A DNA stretch of 64,000 nucleotides from Andreesenia sp964489735. GTDB taxonomy: Bacteria > Bacillota > Clostridia > Tissierellales > Gottschalkiaceae. The stretch spans positions 62,001 through 126,000 of the forward strand of contig CAZBAL010000002.1 in NCBI GenBank assembly GCA_964489735.1, written 5' to 3'. Both the position numbers and the translations under genes were made by a program. The notes beneath the pieces are model-generated. The model was not told the DNA's origin. It worked only from the letters and a program-made list of their open reading frames with translations, and made no database searches. Positions 60,091-64,000 of the stretch are shown piece by piece (the stretch's first letter is position 1; the number at the start of each line of letters is the position of its first letter).

Positions 60091-60915
60091 TTACCACCCT
60101 CTACTAGCTCCACCACCGCCTGATGAACCTCCTCCACCAGAAAAGCCGCCAAATCCTCCTGAGGATCCGCCAAAGCCTCCGTATGAAGAGCCTCCTCTAG
60201 AACCAGTGTATCCACCAAATGGTGTACCCCTATAGCTTCTGCCTCTGTATCCTCCGGAGCCACCTCCAGTTCCTCCACCTCTTTTGAAAAACCTGATCAG
60301 ATATATTATGCCAATGATTGTAAGAATAATATAAACTATGATTTCTTCCTTAGAAGTTTCACTGCCAACATCTCCTACCGGAGCTATATTATCTAAAGAC
60401 TCTACATTGTATTCTTTCTGTACTTCCTCGACCAATGATCTGAATCCATTGAGAATCCCTTGATTGAAATCTCCCTTTTTATAGTAAGGCACTACAAATT
60501 CATCTAGGATCCTTCCAGCCTTTCCATCCGGAATAGCACCCTCTAATCCATATCCAATTTCAAATTTCATTTTTCTTTCAGCCATTGAAGTTACAAAAAG
60601 AATTCCATTATTTTTATCTTTATCTCCAATTTTCCACTTTTCAAAGAATTTAGTAGCATATTCATCGATGCTTCCATATCCCTCGATATCATTTACAACT
60701 GCAACTATTATCTGACTACCTGTTGCAGCCTCAAGCTTCTGATTGATTGACTGTATTTCATTTTTTGTGCTTTCACTTAGAGTTCCTGTTTCATCATAGT
60801 AATAATCTCTACCTGGATTTGGTATGTCATTCGCAAACACAGATGTCGCAGAGAAAAGCATTATCACTACTGATAGTAAAATAAACAATCTAGATCTGTT
60901 CTTCATAAAATTCAC
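60091..60915 (-). CDS. TPM domain (YgcG/Psb32-like) membrane protein with Gly/Ser-rich tail
   Basis: 274 residues. A signal peptide or N-terminal helix (LFILLSVVIMLFSATSVFA, about 9-27) is followed by a TPM/Repair-PSII domain (about 30-165): IPNPGRDYYYDETGTLS, GSQIIVAVVNDIEGY, KNNGILFVTSMAERKMKFEIGYGLEGAIPD. Then a helix (about 195-211) and a Gly/Ser/Tyr-rich tail (GYRGRSYRG to SSGGGGASRGW). TPM proteins are commonly paired with LemA, as here. Function uncertain. The tail also generates a spurious overlapping frame. Confidence 0.88.
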   Translation of the reverse strand: MNFMKNRSRLFILLSVVIMLFSATSVFANDIPNPGRDYYYDETGTLSESTKNEIQSINQKLEAATGSQIIVAVVNDIEGYGSIDEYATKFFEKWKIGDKDKNNGILFVTSMAERKMKFEIGYGLEGAIPDGKAGRILDEFVVPYYKKGDFNQGILNGFRSLVEEVQKEYNVESLDNIAPVGDVGSETSKEEIIVYIILTIIGIIYLIRFFKRGGGTGGGSGGYRGRSYRGTPFGGYTGSRGGSSYGGFGGSSGGFGGFSGGGGSSGGGGASRGW

Positions 60916-60964
60916 CCCAGTTTTATTGGAAATTCAATATCATTTTCACTAACTATGTAAAGAA

Positions 60965-60994
60965 AAAGCTGATTCCAAAAATAGAATCAACTTT
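60965..60994 (-). terminator. Terminator after lemA
   Basis: An 11-bp stem with one G-U pair (60965-60975 with 60984-60994) and an 8-base loop; five or more T follow on the minus strand. It separates lemA from the TPM gene, so TPM may depend on read-through or its own promoter. Confidence 0.7.
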
Positions 60995-61005
60995 CTTATA
61001 TTTTC

Positions 61006-61566
61006 CTAATTGTTAAAATCAACTGTAGGGACTTCTTTATCTGCTGAAGCAACCTTGAAGTACTCTTTAGCATCAAAACCTAACAGCCCTGCTACGATTC
61101 TAGTAGGGAACCTTTTGATTTTAGTATTGTACTCCTGAACTTTTTCATTATATCTCTGTCTTTCTGTTGCAATTCTGTTCTCTGTTCCAGCCAGTTCATC
61201 CATCAATTGCGTAAAGTTCTTATCAGCTTTAAGCTCAGGATAGCTTTCCACAACAACATTCAATCTTGAAAGAGCTGCTGTCAGCTGATCATTTGCCTCA
61301 GCCATTTCTTCAGGTCCATTTGCTGTTTCAAGCCCACTTCTAGCTCTTGTCACACCTAAAAATACTTCCTCTTCATGACTAGCATAACCTTTAACAGTAT
61401 TTACAAGATTTGGTATCAAATCCGCTCTTCTTTTCAATACATTCTCAACCTGACTCCACGATCCATCAACCTGTTCTTCCAGAGCAACAAGTCCGTTATA
61501 ACTAGGCACTATCAGTACCAATAATAGAAGTATTACTCCAACAACAGCAATAATACCTTTCTTCAT
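61006..61566 (-). CDS. LemA family protein
   Basis: 186 residues. An N-terminal helix (IIAVVGVILLLLVLIVPSYNGLV, partly membrane) precedes the LemA helical bundle: VDGSWSQVENVLKRRADLIPNLVNTVKGYA (near 33-62 in part), RARSGLETA, and the ending IKRFPTRIVAGLLGFDAKEYF. It is an outside-facing, membrane-anchored coiled protein of uncertain role. AGAGGAGG lies 9 bases ahead of the chosen ATG, three codons inside the longest frame. Confidence 0.88.
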   Translation of the reverse strand: MKKGIIAVVGVILLLLVLIVPSYNGLVALEEQVDGSWSQVENVLKRRADLIPNLVNTVKGYASHEEEVFLGVTRARSGLETANGPEEMAEANDQLTAALSRLNVVVESYPELKADKNFTQLMDELAGTENRIATERQRYNEKVQEYNTKIKRFPTRIVAGLLGFDAKEYFKVASADKEVPTVDFNN

Positions 61567-61589
61567 AAGTAACATCCTCCTCTAAATGA

Positions 61590-62774
61590 CTATTCCCCAA
61601 GATCCATAATTTCAACCTTCTCAACTGCATCAGCTATAAGCTTTTCAACATCTAGATTTTCTTCAGATGCCTCAATATCCACAAGCTTAGGCTTTGTAAC
61701 AGGATGCTTCGGAAGAAAAACAGTACAGCAGTCTTCAAATGGAAGTATAGAAGTTTCAAACGTTCCAATCTCTTTTGAAATATCTATAATATCGTTTTTA
61801 TCCATTCCAATCAAAGGTCTGAATATTGGGATATTTACAGAAGAATTTGTAACAGTTATGCCATCAATCGTCTGAGATGCAACCTGTCCTAAACTTTCTC
61901 CCGTTATTAAAACATTTATACCCATCTTATTAGCAAGATACTCACTTATTCTCATCATAAATCTTCTAACGATTATAGTCAGTTCATCCTCTGGGCAATT
62001 CTTTCTAATTTCCTTCTGAATCTCCAAAATATTTACTTTGTAAACTTTTATCTTTCCACAGTATGCCTCAAGCTGTCTTGCCAAAGACTTAACCTTCTCC
62101 TCAGCTCTTTCACTTGTAAATGGATAGCTATGGAAGTGAATAGCCGAAAGCTCTACTCCTCTTTTAGCCATCATAAATCCGGCAACAGGACTGTCTATTC
62201 CACCAGACAGAAGCAGCATACCTTTTCCATTTGTTCCGATTGGAAGTCCACCTCTTCCTGTAGTTCTATCAGTATATACATAGGCATGCGTTCTGATATC
62301 AACAAACACCTGAACCTCAGGATTATGAACATCTACCTTAAGTCCCTCTACGTTTTTAAGTAAGTAACCACCAACAGTTCTCGATATTTCAGGCGATTTC
62401 ATAGGGAAGTTCTTATCCGCCCTTTTTGCTTCAACTTTAAAGCTGATTTCATCTTTTCCTAACTGCTTTTTCTTCTCTTCAATTATATACGCGGCAGCTT
62501 TTTTAGCTTCTTCTAAATCTTTTTCAACTCTGTAACAAGGGGATATATAGATAATTCCGAACACATTTCTTACTTTATTTATTATCCCTTCAACATCTTC
62601 TTCATTGCAATTTATATATATCTTTCCCTGATCTTTATATATGCTGGTTTCCTTAAACTCTGAAATTGCTCTTTTAATTTTTCCAATAAGCTGTGACTCA
62701 AAATAGCCTCTGTTTTTACCTTTAAGTGCTATCTCACCAAAGCTCACACTGATAACTCTCTCCAATACATTCAC
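61590..62774 (-). CDS. thiI: tRNA 4-thiouridine synthase/thiamine sulfur carrier enzyme ThiI
   Basis: 394 residues. N-terminal VSFGEIALKGKNRGYFE (about 10-26), a THUMP domain (about 60-165) and the PP-loop LLSGGIDSPVAGFMMAKRG (about 188-206) are visible. The protein ends near FEDCCTVFLPKHPVTKP and has no rhodanese domain, so sulfur must come from another source, presumably the cysteine desulfurase encoded just upstream. It makes 4-thiouridine in tRNA and takes part in thiazole synthesis. The next gene upstream is iscS, 200 bases away. Confidence 0.93.
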   Translation of the reverse strand: MNVLERVISVSFGEIALKGKNRGYFESQLIGKIKRAISEFKETSIYKDQGKIYINCNEEDVEGIINKVRNVFGIIYISPCYRVEKDLEEAKKAAAYIIEEKKKQLGKDEISFKVEAKRADKNFPMKSPEISRTVGGYLLKNVEGLKVDVHNPEVQVFVDIRTHAYVYTDRTTGRGGLPIGTNGKGMLLLSGGIDSPVAGFMMAKRGVELSAIHFHSYPFTSERAEEKVKSLARQLEAYCGKIKVYKVNILEIQKEIRKNCPEDELTIIVRRFMMRISEYLANKMGINVLITGESLGQVASQTIDGITVTNSSVNIPIFRPLIGMDKNDIIDISKEIGTFETSILPFEDCCTVFLPKHPVTKPKLVDIEASEENLDVEKLIADAVEKVEIMDLGE

Positions 62775-62825
62775 CTCTGTTTTTTACACTATTTTACTGT
62801 TCAAATTTATCTGTACTTGTCTGTG

Positions 62826-62866
62826 TTTTTCGTATATATTTTTTCGTATATGTTTTTTGTATATAT
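62826..62866. repeat. Three-copy 13-14 bp AT-rich tandem repeat
   Basis: Units near TTTTTCGTATATAT at 62826-62839, 62840-62853 and 62854-62866, the third lacking one base. It lies in the 200-base gap between the desulfurase and thiI, which otherwise holds no gene. Confidence 0.6.
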
Positions 62867-62974
62867 TTTCTATCAAAATTTCTTGCAATTCTAACATGCT
62901 CTTTGATCACATGACCTTCCGAATCACCTTAAAATCATCAATCATCTAAATCATAGCTCAATACTGATGCCTCT

Positions 62975-64000
62975 TTATAAACTCATAAGCTCTCTTAAAT
63001 CCTCAGCAGCAGTCTTAAGTTCAGAGACAAAGAAATCAATATCGTCTTCATCAATCTCATAAGAAAAAGAAATTCTTATGCTTCCTTCAATCTCATCGGA
63101 ACTTAAACCAATAGCTGTGAGTACATGAGACTTATTTGTAGTCTTAGATGAACAAGCCGAACCGGTAGAAATATATATATCTTTCTGCTCCAAAGTGTGA
63201 AGCAGTATTTCACCTCTAGTCCCAGGTATTGAAATATTTAAGATATTCGGAAGGAAGTCCTGACCGCTTCGAGAGTTTATCTTTATGTTTTCTATGTTTT
63301 CCAAAAGCAGCTTTTCTGTATATAGTTTAAGCTCCAATATCTTCTCTCTTTCCGCTGATTTGTTTTTTTCCATAATCTCCGCGGCATGGCCGAAAGCAAA
63401 AATTCCAAACGTGTTTTCAGTCCCCGGTCTTACATCCTTCTCCTGTCCGCCACCATAAAACAGAGGCTTTAAACTGGTATAACCGCTTACATATATGCCC
63501 CCTACACCCTTCGGTGCGTGAATCTTATGAGAGCTGAAAGTAAATATATCTACACCTAGACTCTTTAAATCGATATCCATTTTACCGAATGCCTGAACTC
63601 CATCAGAGTGGAATATGGTGTTTCTGTTCTTATCTTTAATCACCTTTCTGATTTCTTTAATTGGCTGAATAGAGCCTATCTCATTGTTTACCATCATTAT
63701 TGATACTAGTACTGTGTTTTCCTTGATTAACTTTTCAAGCTCATCAAGATCCACAATCCCTCTTTCATCAACTTTTACAATGTCCACTTCTATATTTTTC
63801 GACTCTTTATAGTGCTTAAAAATATTCAAAACAGAAGAATGCTCTATTTCAGATGTGATTATATGAGGGTTTCTATTTATATTTCTCTCTACAACACCCT
63901 GAATTGCCATATTATTTGCTTCTGTTCCTCCAGACGTAAAGTAAAGCTCATCTGAACTGACAGAAAGGATATCTGCAATCTTCTTTCTAGAATCCTTAAC
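62975..64000 (-). CDS. Cysteine desulfurase (IscS/NifS type), N-terminus outside window
   Basis: 342 residues are visible and the frame stays open to base 64000. TSGGTEANNMA (about 24-34) binds PLP phosphate; the PLP lysine is in FTFSSHKIHAPKGVGG (near 165), the desulfurating Cys is in STGSACSSK (near 285), and GSIRISF (about 309-315) is the late family motif. It moves sulfur from cysteine to a persulfide, for ThiI (next gene) and possibly Fe-S clusters. No IscU gene lies in view, so a tRNA/thiamine role paired with ThiI is the better inference. Confidence 0.92.
   Translation of the reverse strand, partial: VKDSRKKIADILSVSSDELYFTSGGTEANNMAIQGVVERNINRNPHIITSEIEHSSVLNIFKHYKESKNIEVDIVKVDERGIVDLDELEKLIKENTVLVSIMMVNNEIGSIQPIKEIRKVIKDKNRNTIFHSDGVQAFGKMDIDLKSLGVDIFTFSSHKIHAPKGVGGIYVSGYTSLKPLFYGGGQEKDVRPGTENTFGIFAFGHAAEIMEKNKSAEREKILELKLYTEKLLLENIENIKINSRSGQDFLPNILNISIPGTRGEILLHTLEQKDIYISTGSACSSKTTNKSHVLTAIGLSSDEIEGSIRISFSYEIDEDDIDFFVSELKTAAEDLRELMSL

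Noticed and set aside
60081..60278. Minus-strand frame of 65 codons with repeated acidic residues
   Set aside because: It is an out-of-frame reading of the Gly/Ser-rich tail of the TPM protein, whose repeats create a long open frame.

Overview
The window reads as a chromosomal segment of a low-GC, Gram-positive, strictly fermentative-looking bacterium of the class Clostridia. The gene set best fits the Peptostreptococcales/Tissierellales part of the class, but I cannot name a genus. Evidence: an AT-rich genome with strong AGGAGG-type ribosome binding sites and several TTG/GTG starts; a transketolase split into two genes; MazF of the EndoA type behind alr; CsaB/TagA/DUF5693 cell-wall genes; CdaA-CdaR-GlmM; PspC/LiaI-like membrane proteins; and no respiratory genes. 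No rRNA, tRNA, CRISPR array, prophage or insertion sequence was seen. Nearly all genes lie on the minus strand; only five are on the plus strand (31220-32122, 49366-50486, 56657-57431).

Layout, left to right. 1-1949: a serine hydrolase cut by the window edge and an M16 peptidase. 2063-7195: a complete branched-chain amino-acid ABC transporter (livK-H-M-G-F order of transcription) followed by a half-length AI-2E-family protein. 7321-9029: a small membrane protein, a class I glutamine amidotransferase and an unknown protein. 9173-12981: one self-contained five-gene unit (promoter near 13003, terminator near 9116) coding for a GT2 polyprenol-phosphate-type glycosyltransferase, DUF2304, a large polytopic DUF6020-like protein, a four-helix DMT protein and a COG2426 protein; it looks like a lipid-linked sugar transfer module. 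13202-18988: DUF5693, CsaB and TagA/WecG wall-polymer genes running into the two transketolase halves. 19093-21961: an AcpS-NnrD fusion, alanine racemase and a MazF toxin with no antitoxin gene. 22025-23380: glutamine synthetase. 23482-30929: a folate operon (pabA, pabB, pabC, a nucleotidyltransferase, folE, folP, a folB-folK fusion) ending in an amidohydrolase.

At 31220-32122 there is a TIM-barrel protein, followed by a 14-bp tandem repeat interrupted by exactly 100 N. The 55 bases on each side of the N run are identical, which suggests an artificial scaffold gap. 32609-36660: cysK, bifunctional glutathione synthase gshF and a CBS protein. 36833-39819: a ZIP metal transporter, a duplicated HD-domain protein and a nitroreductase. 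39854-47903: a chain of DUF134, asnB, glmM, cdaR, cdaA (c-di-AMP synthesis), a Dph6-like ATP pyrophosphatase and a CBS/DRTGG manganese pyrophosphatase. 47997-50486: a pseudouridine synthase and NAD kinase, divergently transcribed and flanked by two small proteins that appear related. 50562-57431: DUF5714, oligoendopeptidase F, an FHA-FtsW/RodA-PBP elongation cluster, and a PspC/LiaI pair. 57506-61566: ZnuABC zinc uptake with TPM and LemA proteins. 61590-64000: ThiI and an IscS/NifS cysteine desulfurase cut by the window edge, which together supply sulfur for thiamine and tRNA thiolation.

The most unusual items are the AcpS-NnrD fusion without the NnrE epimerase, the HD protein with a decayed first half, the orphan MazF behind a hairpin leader, the self-contained membrane glycosylation unit, and the false-looking assembly gap. 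All function calls rest on motif reading and recall of families; no database search was run.
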